A DNA stretch of 64,000 bases. Origin: Rhizobium sp. Root274. Lineage in GTDB: Bacteria; Pseudomonadota; Alphaproteobacteria; Rhizobiales; Rhizobiaceae. The stretch is taken from the NCBI RefSeq assembly GCF_001429245.1, contig NZ_LMJE01000010.1:62001-126000 (forward strand). Direction: 5' to 3'. Shown piece by piece: positions 9,141 to 17,067 of the stretch (the first letter of the stretch is position 1; each line of letters begins with the position of its first letter). The translations under genes were made by a program, and so were the position numbers. The notes below the pieces were generated by a model. The model was not told the DNA's origin. It worked only from the letters and a program-made list of their open reading frames with translations, and did not search any database.

Positions 9141-9887
9141 ATGGATCTCAACATCTATTGCGGTCCTCCGCCCCTGCCGGACAACCTGATGCTCCAGTGG
9201 AATTTCGACCCCGTTCTTCTGAGTGTGCTGGCAGCCGGCTTTTTCATCCTCCTGATGACGAGCGAGACATCAAGAGAGCGCAATGCTGCAATTGCGGCGC
9301 TCGTGGTGGCCCTAATCGCATTCGTGTCCCCACTCTGTGCGCTGGCCTCGGCGCTGTTCTCCGTCCGGGTGCTGCATCATATCCTGCTGGTCGCGGTCAT
9401 GGCGCCGCTCATCATTCTGGCTTTGCCTCGAAGAAGGCGCGGATCAACGTTGCTCCCAGCGCAACTGTCCTTTCTGGCGCATACGGGATTGATGTGGCTG
9501 TGGCATGCCCCGGGCCCGTATCTCTTTGCGCTCGGCTCACCCGCTGCCTACTGGCTGATGGAACTGTCGCTGATTGGCTCAGCCGTCTGGCTCTGGAGCG
9601 ACATACTCGCGCCGGGTAGGACCGTTGGTGCAGCCCTTGCCCTGCTGCTCGGAACGACGCTGCAAATGGGCATGCTCGGCGCATTATTAACGTTCGCGCG
9701 CGATCCACTTTTCGTCGCACATCTGGAGACGACACAGCCCTATGGCATGCTGCCGCTTGCGGACCAGCAGCTCTCCGGCCTCCTGATGTGGGTTCCCGCC
9801 GCCCTTCCCTATCTGCTCGTCGCTCTGCTCGTGCTCTCCCGCCTGTTCACACCGAAAGACACTGAGAGGCGGGCGGTGCGTTCATGA
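9141..9887 (+). CDS. CtaG-like (caa3_CtaG family) cytochrome oxidase assembly membrane protein
   Basis: This is an integral membrane protein of 248 residues with about seven hydrophobic segments. It matches the caa3_CtaG family by the N-terminal YCGPPPLPDNL, the histidine-containing VLHHILLVAVMAPLI, the HTGLMWLWHAPGPY segment and the late hydrophobic PAALPYLLVALLVL. This family differs from the Cox11-type CtaG copper chaperone. Its members cluster with caa3 oxidase genes and are thought to help assembly, possibly with copper. The ATG at 9141 is chosen over an adjacent GTG at 9138. It heads the oxidase locus and overlaps the next gene by ATGA. Confidence 0.85.
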   Translation: MDLNIYCGPPPLPDNLMLQWNFDPVLLSVLAAGFFILLMTSETSRERNAAIAALVVALIAFVSPLCALASALFSVRVLHHILLVAVMAPLIILALPRRRRGSTLLPAQLSFLAHTGLMWLWHAPGPYLFALGSPAAYWLMELSLIGSAVWLWSDILAPGRTVGAALALLLGTTLQMGMLGALLTFARDPLFVAHLETTQPYGMLPLADQQLSGLLMWVPAALPYLLVALLVLSRLFTPKDTERRAVRS

Positions 9888-10384
9888 TTGTCATTCTGAA
9901 ATTCCTGCACATCGCCGCCATTTCCATCTGGACCGCCGGACTGATCAGCCTGCCGAGCCTCTACGTCCAGCGGGCGCACGTGACGAGCGACGAATCCCTC
10001 TACCGCATGCAGCGCATGGTCCGCTTCGCCTATGTCGCAATCATCTCGCCTGCCGCCTTCATTGCAGTGTCGAGTGGTGTTGCTCTCAGTTTTCTGCGAG
10101 AGGTCTTCGCCCCATGGTTTTCGTGGAAGCTCGCCTTCGTCGCCTTGCTTGCGATGTTTCACGTCTTTTCCGGCCTGGTCATCATCCGACTGTTCCGGGA
10201 AGGCGAGATCTATCCACCCTGGCGATTCGTGATGGCGACCGCCAGCTGCTGCGCCGTTGTCACGGCCATTCTTTTCCTCGTGCTCGCCAAGGAAGCACCG
10301 GATTTCACCCTTCCGCGGGTTCTCAGTGAACCTGGCGGCCTGAAGCGCTTGCTGGATCCGATCAATCCTTGGGCGACACCATGA
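9884..10384 (+). CDS. CopD/HemJ-like four-helix membrane protein
   Basis: This 166-residue protein has four predicted membrane helices. The first helix, LKFLHIAAISIWTAGLISLP, with a conserved-type histidine, resembles the HemJ/CopD superfamily, in which such histidines bind heme. A role in heme or copper handling for the neighbouring oxidase is plausible but inferred. It overlaps the CtaG-like gene by ATGA. Its 3' end overlaps the convergent DUF2231 gene by 23 bp. I cannot decide between HemJ-like oxidase and a CopD-type copper protein. Confidence 0.65.
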   Translation: MIVILKFLHIAAISIWTAGLISLPSLYVQRAHVTSDESLYRMQRMVRFAYVAIISPAAFIAVSSGVALSFLREVFAPWFSWKLAFVALLAMFHVFSGLVIIRLFREGEIYPPWRFVMATASCCAVVTAILFLVLAKEAPDFTLPRVLSEPGGLKRLLDPINPWATP

Positions 10385-10868
10385 GGCCGATACCGTGATC
10401 GAAGATCAGCTTTCCACCATGCCAGCCGGCCACGCCCGTGAGGATGCCTGCCAGCACCGACAGCAGCAGGCCGTGTGGCAAGACTGCCGAGGGTTCCAGC
10501 AAGCGGATTCCCCAGTTTGCACCCGCGACGGAAATCAGAGTGACAGCGGCAATCGCATGCGCCCAGCTGGCGACACGCGCGCGGATGCCGGGCACGAGGA
10601 TGAGCTCCGCAGTCCCGACAATACCCGCTGCGATACCGGCAACGAAAGCGGTTCCAGAGGTCCAAAGACCGACACGCAGCCAGAAGGGATCCGCCGACCA
10701 CCAGTAGAAGACGTCCACAGCAAGCGTGCCGAAGACAAGGGCAATCGGAAAATGCACGCTCATTGCGTGAAGGGGATGACCGGCAACCGCAATCGCCGAG
10801 CTCGTGTCCTTCTGCTCAAGCTTCTCGATGACAGGATTCTGGCTGCTGCTCGTCTCTGCTTCGCTCAT
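10362..10868 (-). CDS. DUF2231-family membrane protein
   Basis: This 168-residue protein has a hydrophilic N-terminus (about 28 residues) and then the DUF2231 signature GHPLHAMSVHFPIAL, with four membrane helices. The function of the family is not established. Members are often found near cytochrome or cytochrome oxidase genes, and the paired histidines of GHPLHA could ligate heme. The start is supported by GGAG seven bases before the ATG at 10868. It runs against the surrounding oxidase genes and its 5' end is almost back-to-back with coxB, so the coxB promoter would have to lie inside or very near this gene. Confidence 0.8.
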   Translation of the reverse strand: MSEAETSSSQNPVIEKLEQKDTSSAIAVAGHPLHAMSVHFPIALVFGTLAVDVFYWWSADPFWLRVGLWTSGTAFVAGIAAGIVGTAELILVPGIRARVASWAHAIAAVTLISVAGANWGIRLLEPSAVLPHGLLLSVLAGILTGVAGWHGGKLIFDHGIGLMVSPKD

Positions 10869-11615
10869 GGAACATCTCCGTTTGACACGAGAAAGCGCGA
10901 TGGCGGTCGATGGTTCCCTCGCAGCGCTTTCGGTCTTTGTCTGCCACTAACCTTGGCTGGCTGTTCAGGAGATCTCTCGGCGCTCGATCCAGCCGGGCCT
11001 TACGCCGGCGCGATTGCCAATCTCTGGTGGGTCATGCTGGGAGGCGCGGCCCTGATCTTTGCGTTGGTTATGACCCTTTTCCTGCTCGTGATCTATCGCC
11101 CCGGCTTCGGCAGCAGCCTGTCTCAGAAACGCTGGATGGTCCTCGGGGGGCTGGCCCTGCCCATTCCCGTGCTCCTAGCTCTGATGGCCTACGGCATGGC
11201 GAAAGGGGAATTCCTGCTCGGCGCCTGGCAGAACGAGCCGGTCGGTGCACGCATCGAGGCACGTGGCAGCATGTGGCACTGGGACTTCCGCTATCCGGAC
11301 ATGGCCACAGCACCAGACAGCAGTGGCACCTTGCATATTCCGGCCGGTGTCGTGGTCGAACTGAGCGTTACCAGCACGGATGTGATCCACAGTTTCTGGA
11401 TCCCGCGTCTAGCCGGCAAGATCGACGCGATACCGGGTCACACGACGCGGTTGCGGATCAAGGCTGACACTCCCGGGCGCTATGGCGGGATATGCGCCGA
11501 ATACTGCGGTACCGGCCACACCAGCATGCGTTTCACCGTCGAGGCTCACCCCCAGGAAAGCTATCGGCAGCGCCTTACAGAGTTGACCATGACGACGGCA
11601 GAGGCAGAAGAATGA
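10776..11615 (+). CDS. coxB: Cytochrome c oxidase subunit II (CuA), start uncertain
   Basis: This lipoprotein-type subunit II takes electrons from cytochrome c. A signal segment ends in the lipobox LAGC (about 10947-10958), followed by two membrane helices. The cupredoxin domain carries CuA ligands in HSFWIP and CAEYCGTGHTSM. There is no cytochrome c domain at the C-terminus. The start is unclear. The last in-frame ATG before the lipobox is at 10776, antisense to the DUF2231 gene and giving an odd ~58-residue leader, and no in-frame ATG, GTG or TTG lies between it and the lipobox. A rare start or a small sequence error is possible. The 3' end overlaps coxA as ATGA. Confidence 0.85.
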   Translation: MTGNRNRRARVLLLKLLDDRILAAARLCFAHGTSPFDTRKRDGGRWFPRSAFGLCLPLTLAGCSGDLSALDPAGPYAGAIANLWWVMLGGAALIFALVMTLFLLVIYRPGFGSSLSQKRWMVLGGLALPIPVLLALMAYGMAKGEFLLGAWQNEPVGARIEARGSMWHWDFRYPDMATAPDSSGTLHIPAGVVVELSVTSTDVIHSFWIPRLAGKIDAIPGHTTRLRIKADTPGRYGGICAEYCGTGHTSMRFTVEAHPQESYRQRLTELTMTTAEAEE

Positions 11616-14140
11616 GCGAGACACGCTACGAAACCCGCGCCGCTGCTGCCAGCTCGCCGATCCAGCTGCATCACCAGCTTGATGCCGTCTGGGAGTCAGG
11701 ATCAGGCCTGAAGCGCTTCTCCGCCGTCAACCACAACGTTATTGGCAGACGCTTCATGGTGACCGCGCTCGTCTTCTTCGCCATCGGCGGCGTCCTCGCC
11801 ATGCTGATCCGCACGCAGCTTGCCTCCAGCAACAGCGCCTTCCTCGACGCCGAGCAATACGCCCAGGTTTTCACGATGCACGGCGTGATCATGATGTTCC
11901 TCTTCGCCATACCCTTCTTCGAAGGCCTGGCGATCTACCTTCTCCCCAAGATGCTCGGGGCCCGCGATCTCGCCTTCCCGCGCATGTCTGCCTACGGATA
12001 CTGGTGTTACCTGTTCGGCGGCTCTTTTCTGATCGCCGCCCTCGTCTTCGGCATCGCGCCCGACGGCGGCTGGTTCATGTATACGCCCCTCTCGTCCAAG
12101 CCCTATTCGCCCGGCATCAATGCCGACGTCTGGCTTCTCGGCATCACCTTCGTCGAGATATCGGCCCTATCGGCTGCGATCGAGTTGATGGTAACGATCC
12201 TCAGGCTGAGGGCACCCGGCATGTCGCTCACGCGCATGCCGATCTTTGCCTGGTACATGCTCGTTGTCGCGGCGATGATGTTGATCGGCTTTCCGCCCCT
12301 GATCCTCGGCTCGATCCTGCTCGAAGTGGAACGCGCATTCGATCTGCCGTTCTTCGACCCGACGCGGGGCGGCGATCCGCTGCTTTGGCAGCACCTGTTC
12401 TGGCTCTTCGGCCACCCAGAGGTCTACATCATCTTCCTGCCGGCGGCAGGCGCGCTTTCCACCATCATCCCGGTCCTTAGCCGGCGCACGCTGGAAGGCT
12501 ACAACCTGATCGTGGCCGCCATCGTCGCCATGGCCTTCCTCTCCTTCGGCCTCTGGGTCCACCACATGTACACCGTCGGCATACCCCATGTGGCGCTCTC
12601 CTTCTTCTCCGCCGCAAGCGCTCTGGTCGCGATCCCGACCGGCATCCAGATCTTCGCATGGCTGGCAACCTTGGCGCATGGGAGGCCTCGGCTCTCGATC
12701 CCCATGCTGCATGTCTTTGGCTTCTTCTTCGTCTTCGTGCTCGGCGGCCTGACCGGGGTCATGCTCGCCATGGTCCCCTTCGACTGGCAAGCGCATGACA
12801 GCCACTTCGTCGTCGCCCATCTGCACTATGTTCTGGTGGGTGGCTTCGTCTTCCCGATGATGGCGGCCGCCTACTACTGGCTTCCTCACATCACCGGCCG
12901 CCAGCCGGTCCAGCATTTGTCGAAGCCCGCATTCTGGCTGGTCTTTATCGGTTTCAACACGACCTTCTTCGCCATGCACCTGACAGGTCTGAGAGGCATG
13001 CCGCGCCGGGTCTTCGAATACCCTCAGGAATCGGGATGGGAGGTCCTGAACTTCGTGTCCTCAATGGGCAGCTTCGTCATGACGATTGGCTTTGCGCTGG
13101 TCGCCCTCGATCTCATCCTGCTGATCCGCTTCGGTCGCCCCTACCGTCGCGATCCCTGGCAGGCCGGAACATTAGAATGGGCAACGCCCACTCCGCCTCC
13201 GTCCTACACGTTCGGATCGTTGCCACGCATCGAGCAGCGCGCGGACGGGTTGGAACCGCAGACACTGGGACCGCACCTTGCCGCCGGACGCGGCTATCTC
13301 GGCTTCATGCGCAACGGCTGGATGGAAACCCTCGCCGTCGACATGGTGACGGGTGAGGTCGATCACGTCGTGGTCCTGCCACGTCCAACCTATCTCCCGT
13401 TCTGGACTGCAGTGGCGACGGCTCTCTTCTTTGCCAGCCTGCTTGCCAAACTCTACTGGCTGACGCCCATTGCGGTCGTGTTCGTTGTCGGGCTCTTTTT
13501 CCGATGGACACCCTCCACCGGACTGAAACAGGATATCCCGCAGCTCGACGTCGGCCTGGGATCGAGCGCGCCACATCACCAGCAGGCAGCGCAGCCGCCA
13601 TCCTGGTGGGGCGTCGTCTTTGCGCTCGCAGCCAATGCGACGCTCTACACCTCCCTGCTCTTCGGCACTTTCTTCCTCTGGCTTTCCGCCCCCAACTGGC
13701 CGCCACCGGACATGGATTTCACCTTCACCGGTCGATCCGCGTTTGCGGCCGCCGGCCTGCTGGTAACAGCGGTCGGCGCGCGTATCGCGACCGGTCAGGC
13801 GGGCGGCACCCCGCTCGGCCTAGCCTTCACTCTAGGAGGATATCTGATGGCGTTGGCTGCAATGGCCACGATCCTGTTGGCTATTCCTGCACCGCAGGCG
13901 CATGCCGCATCCGCCTCGGCCTTTGCCGTCGCAGTCTATGTTGGGTTGCATGTCATAATCGGTGGGCTCTTGGCCGGCTATGGCCTGTGGCGCTGGTATG
14001 CGGGATACATATCGGAAAGCCGATCACTCGATCTGCGCATTGGCAGGCTCTGGCATGACTATACGGCTATAGCCGGACTGATCGGTCTGGCCTTCCCGTT
14101 TGCTCTACAGAGCCTGAGCCAAGTGGGAGGCAACGGATGA
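11612..14140 (+). CDS. coxA: Cytochrome c oxidase subunit I-III fusion
   Basis: This 842-residue protein carries the catalytic subunit I and a subunit III-like domain in one chain. Subunit I spans about residues 30-530. A heme ligand lies in FTMHGVIMMFLF. CuB ligands are in GHPEVYIIF (His-Tyr crosslink pair) and WVHHMYTVG. The heme a3/a histidines are in HFVVAHLHYVLVGG. The glutamate channel motif is not resolved by eye. From about residue 660 a C-terminal part with five or so helices (WWGVVFALAANATLYTSLLF onward) resembles subunit III. Fused I-III chains are known from caa3-type oxidases. The start at 11612 overlaps coxB as ATGA. Confidence 0.93.
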   Translation: MSETRYETRAAAASSPIQLHHQLDAVWESGSGLKRFSAVNHNVIGRRFMVTALVFFAIGGVLAMLIRTQLASSNSAFLDAEQYAQVFTMHGVIMMFLFAIPFFEGLAIYLLPKMLGARDLAFPRMSAYGYWCYLFGGSFLIAALVFGIAPDGGWFMYTPLSSKPYSPGINADVWLLGITFVEISALSAAIELMVTILRLRAPGMSLTRMPIFAWYMLVVAAMMLIGFPPLILGSILLEVERAFDLPFFDPTRGGDPLLWQHLFWLFGHPEVYIIFLPAAGALSTIIPVLSRRTLEGYNLIVAAIVAMAFLSFGLWVHHMYTVGIPHVALSFFSAASALVAIPTGIQIFAWLATLAHGRPRLSIPMLHVFGFFFVFVLGGLTGVMLAMVPFDWQAHDSHFVVAHLHYVLVGGFVFPMMAAAYYWLPHITGRQPVQHLSKPAFWLVFIGFNTTFFAMHLTGLRGMPRRVFEYPQESGWEVLNFVSSMGSFVMTIGFALVALDLILLIRFGRPYRRDPWQAGTLEWATPTPPPSYTFGSLPRIEQRADGLEPQTLGPHLAAGRGYLGFMRNGWMETLAVDMVTGEVDHVVVLPRPTYLPFWTAVATALFFASLLAKLYWLTPIAVVFVVGLFFRWTPSTGLKQDIPQLDVGLGSSAPHHQQAAQPPSWWGVVFALAANATLYTSLLFGTFFLWLSAPNWPPPDMDFTFTGRSAFAAAGLLVTAVGARIATGQAGGTPLGLAFTLGGYLMALAAMATILLAIPAPQAHAASASAFAVAVYVGLHVIIGGLLAGYGLWRWYAGYISESRSLDLRIGRLWHDYTAIAGLIGLAFPFALQSLSQVGGNG

Positions 14141-14472
14141 AACTTCATCCCTTCGCCGGCCTGCTGGCCGGCTTCGTCCTCTGGTCCGTAGCCTTCCTGC
14201 TGCTCTATGGCGTCCAGGCAACGGGTTGCAAGCTCGGCTGGCATGAAACGCCGCTCGGGCCGACCTCGCTGCTTCGAGGCATGTTATCCGCTATGGTTTT
14301 GACCACCTTAGTGCTGTTCCACCTCATGGAAAGGCACTGGCTAAAGCCAGTCGCGGGCGCGACTGAGGATGAAAGGCGGCGTCTCCTGCATATCTCACGG
14401 CTCGCCAACCTTGCCGCTGCGGCAGCCACGCTGGCCACTTTCGCGGGCATATTCTGGCTAACTCTATGCTGA
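14137..14472 (+). CDS. Small three-helix membrane protein at the end of the oxidase operon
   Basis: This is a 111-residue protein with three hydrophobic segments: residues ~6-25, 47-64 and 92-110. Between the second and third lies a charged loop (EDERRRLL). No recognised catalytic motif is present. The ATGA overlap with the subunit I-III gene shows it is translated with the oxidase, so an accessory or subunit IV-like role is a reasonable inference. Similar short unnamed proteins follow I-III fusions in related loci, but I cannot name a family. Confidence 0.75.
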   Translation: MKLHPFAGLLAGFVLWSVAFLLLYGVQATGCKLGWHETPLGPTSLLRGMLSAMVLTTLVLFHLMERHWLKPVAGATEDERRRLLHISRLANLAAAAATLATFAGIFWLTLC

Positions 14473-15010
14473 GCGACCAGACCGTCAGCCAAGGGTGCGA
14501 CTGCCTCAAAGAGCAACAATCAGAACAGCGAGAAAGGCAATCGATGCGCTCGTGGTTGCAATCGCCATGCACCGGCCGCTGGCATCCGTTGGACGGAGAT
14601 AACGGGGAGTGCTGCTCTTCTTCACGGTCGGTCGCGACATGCTTTCTCCAGTCCGGAGCAGGTGAAGGTCCACGCAGCTCCATCACCTCCCAGTCTGGCC
14701 ATATTGCGCGGCGGGTCAATATTCCTAAGTAAATCTATATGCTAAAGATACGACCGACGAGAAAACATTCGACCACCGCAGACGCTTTTGGCAAAACAAT
14801 GCCGAGCAGCAGCTGCGAAGGGTATCGGAAATGGCGCCCCTGCCCTCGCATTTCCCCCTCCGACGTGACAAGACGAGGCACTGACCCACGGCGCGCGGGA
14901 GGCCCGCCGAGGAGCTTGAGCTTTGCTCGATACATGAGAATAAGCCGGCCACGCAGCTGCGATCCGAGGATCGCACAGGCGCATGACCGGCAGACTGTTT
15001 GGGAGACATC
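14473..15010. other. 538-bp intergenic stretch without a convincing gene
   Basis: No frame here shows coding character: short open frames are rich in Cys, Ser and Arg and lack ribosome sites. The part around 14710-14830 is more AT-rich than the flanks. The only clear structure is a palindrome at 14958-14975. The stretch separates the oxidase operon from the EamA gene and probably holds the EamA promoter. Confidence 0.6.
14958..14975. repeat. 18-bp perfect palindrome upstream of the EamA gene
   Basis: TGCGATCC (14958-14965) and GGATCGCA (14968-14975) are exact reverse complements around a GA centre. It lies 35 bp before the EamA start, a typical operator position. No regulator gene is adjacent. 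Confidence 0.45.
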
Positions 15011-15934
15011 ATGACCAGCACCCCTTCCACGACAAAAACGGTATCTGTGTTCGGCGCCTTTACCGGTCCTGCCGTCATGCTTCTCGGCATGCTGCTCTTT
15101 GCGCTCAATGACGCCATGGGCAAGTGGCTGGTGGCAAGCTACGGTCTTGGGCAGGTGATCCTGATCCGCAGCGTTGCCGCACTCCTCGTTCTCGCGCCGT
15201 TTCTCTGGATGGCAGGACCGAAACCGATCGTGGAAGCGGAGCGCCCCTGGCTTCAGGTCGCGCGCGTCGTTCTTTCCACCCTCGAGCTTTTCTGCTTCTA
15301 CTATGCGGTCATGTATCTGCCGCTCGCGGACGTCATGACTTACTGGCTCGCTGCCCCCATCTATGTCGCTGCGGCAGCCCCTTTCCTGCTGGGGGAAAAG
15401 GTCGGGTGGCGTCGCTGGACAGCCATTGGAGTCGGCTTTGTGGGCGTTATCATCACGCTCGAGCCGTCGAGCGCCATGTTCACGGCACCGGCGCTGATCT
15501 CCATCATCGGCACCGCCGCCTTTGCCTTCATGATGCTGTCCGGAAGGAGCCTCCGCGCCACACCCGACAAGACGCTGGTCCTGTTCCAGACTGGCGGCGC
15601 CGCCTTGGCCGGCCTGGTCTTCGCCCCGCTCGACTGGACGCCGCTCACCTCGATCACCGAGATCCTGCTGCTGGGCCTGCTAGGCATCGTCGCAATGACC
15701 GCGCACATCCTGGTCAATCGAGCACTCAAGATATCGGACGCAGCGACCGTCGCGCCGCTGCAATACACCTTGCTCCTCTGGGCCGTCGTCTTCGGTTGGT
15801 GGTTCTTCGGTGAGGTCCCACGGCTCACCATGGTCGTCGGAGCGGCCCTGATCGTCGGCTCCGGACTCTTCATCTTCTTCCGCGAGCAGCAGTTGAAAAA
15901 GCGTGATCAGGTTCTTCCGGCCGTACCCGAATAG
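15011..15934 (+). CDS. DMT-superfamily EamA transporter
   Basis: This is an inner-membrane protein of 307 residues with ten predicted helices in two EamA repeats. The first repeat includes LGMLLFALNDAMGKWLVASYG and the second begins near ALISIIGTAAFAFMMLSGRSL. The family exports amino acids, purines or other small metabolites; the substrate is not evident here. GGGAG (15001-15005) five to six bases before the ATG supports this start over an in-frame TTG at 14999. It stands alone and ends at a strong hairpin shared with the convergent TRAP operon. Confidence 0.85.
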   Translation: MTSTPSTTKTVSVFGAFTGPAVMLLGMLLFALNDAMGKWLVASYGLGQVILIRSVAALLVLAPFLWMAGPKPIVEAERPWLQVARVVLSTLELFCFYYAVMYLPLADVMTYWLAAPIYVAAAAPFLLGEKVGWRRWTAIGVGFVGVIITLEPSSAMFTAPALISIIGTAAFAFMMLSGRSLRATPDKTLVLFQTGGAALAGLVFAPLDWTPLTSITEILLLGLLGIVAMTAHILVNRALKISDAATVAPLQYTLLLWAVVFGWWFFGEVPRLTMVVGAALIVGSGLFIFFREQQLKKRDQVLPAVPE

Positions 15935-15950
15935 CTAGGACTAGAATACC

Positions 15951-15982
15951 GAAGCCCGCAACGGTTTCCCGCTGCGGGCTTC
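15951..15982. terminator. Bidirectional hairpin between the EamA gene and the TRAP operon
   Basis: GAAGCCCGCA (15951-15960) and TGCGGGCTTC (15973-15982) form a perfect 10-bp stem, and the loop can pair three further bases. It lies between two convergent genes, 16 bp after the EamA stop. No long T run follows on either strand. Confidence 0.7.
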
Positions 15983-16016
15983 GTCTGGTGCAGCCGCCAA
16001 ACTGCGACCAGGGAGG

Positions 16017-17021
16017 TTACTTCCGGATTTCGGCGAGTTCAGCCACGATGGAATCAACGACGTCGGCGCCGATTTCGGCCTTGTGCTTCTCGTAGACCAC
16101 CATCGACTTTTCGCGGATGCGCTTCTGCTCTTCGGGCGAGAGCGTGTTGACCTCAAGGCCGGCCGCCTTGATCTTCTCCAGCGACTTCTTGTTGAGGTCG
16201 GCGATCACGCTGCGCTCGACATCGCGGCCGACGCTGGCGCATTCGCGCAGGGCCGCCTGCTCTTCCGGCGCATAGGTGTCGAAGATGGCCTTGGAGAAGA
16301 GGAACAGGAACGGCGTGTAGGCGTGGTTCGTCTCGGTCACATACTTCTGGACCTCGAAGAACTTCGAGGTGTCGATCGTCACATAGGGGTTTTCCTGCGC
16401 GTCGATCGTCTTGGTTTCCAGCGCCGAGAAGACCTCACCGAAAGCCATCGGGGTGGCGTTGGCGCCGAGGTTCTGGAAGGTGTCGAGGAAGATGTTGTTC
16501 TGCATGACGCGAACCTTCATCCCCTCGAAGTCTTCCCACTTGGTGACCGGCCGAACCGAGTTGGACAGGTTGCGGAAACCGTTTTCCCAATAGCCGAGAT
16601 TGACGAGACCGACGGCGGCGAGCTTTTCGCTCATCATGTCGCCGAACTTGCCGTCGAGAACCTTGTAGGCTTCCTGGGCATTCGAGAAGAGGAACGGCAG
16701 GTCGAAGACGCCGAGTGCAGGCTCGATGCCGACCAGCGGTGAGGACGAGGTGACGACGGCTTCCTGCACGCCCGAACGGAGCGCCTGGGTCGCCTGGAGG
16801 TCGCCACCGAGTGCACCGCCCCAGAAGGCCTGCAGCTTCAGCTTGCCGCCCGACTTTTCGTCAAGGCACTTCTGCATGGCTTCGATGCCATTGCCAACGG
16901 GATGGTCGGCATTGATGCCATTCGAGACACGGATCGTGCGTTCGGTGAATTCCGCGAATGCCGGTGCGGCACCTGCGGCACAGAAGGCGAGTGCGGTTGT
17001 GGTCAGTAGAAGCTTTCTCAT
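16017..17021 (-). CDS. TRAP transporter substrate-binding protein (DctP family)
   Basis: This 334-residue periplasmic protein has a signal peptide cut after APAFA (residue 23). The DctP fold is recognised by HPVGNGIEAMQKCLDEKSGGKL near the N-terminus, FWGGALGGDLQATQALRSG, and the conserved late region QNIFLDTFQNLGANATPMAFGEVFSALET and DAQENP. DctP proteins bind organic or sugar acids. Together with the dehydratase and dehydrogenases in this locus this suggests an aldonate or related sugar acid, but the substrate is unproven. It is the last gene of the leftward operon, 46 bp after dctM, and ends at a terminator hairpin. Confidence 0.9.
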   Translation of the reverse strand: MRKLLLTTTALAFCAAGAAPAFAEFTERTIRVSNGINADHPVGNGIEAMQKCLDEKSGGKLKLQAFWGGALGGDLQATQALRSGVQEAVVTSSSPLVGIEPALGVFDLPFLFSNAQEAYKVLDGKFGDMMSEKLAAVGLVNLGYWENGFRNLSNSVRPVTKWEDFEGMKVRVMQNNIFLDTFQNLGANATPMAFGEVFSALETKTIDAQENPYVTIDTSKFFEVQKYVTETNHAYTPFLFLFSKAIFDTYAPEEQAALRECASVGRDVERSVIADLNKKSLEKIKAAGLEVNTLSPEEQKRIREKSMVVYEKHKAEIGADVVDSIVAELAEIRK

Positions 17022-17067
17022 TGTATTTCCTCCCTTGGATAAAACGAGACGGTTGAAAAGACTTGTG

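Noticed and set aside
10882..10948. TTG/ATG-initiated frame (10882/10900) as the coxB start
   Set aside because: It is out of frame with the coxB lipobox and reaches a stop codon within 50 bases, so it could only work with a frameshift.
14466..14732. 88-codon frame after the oxidase operon
   Set aside because: The product is Ser-, Cys- and Arg-rich with no motif, no ribosome site and no similarity to neighbours.
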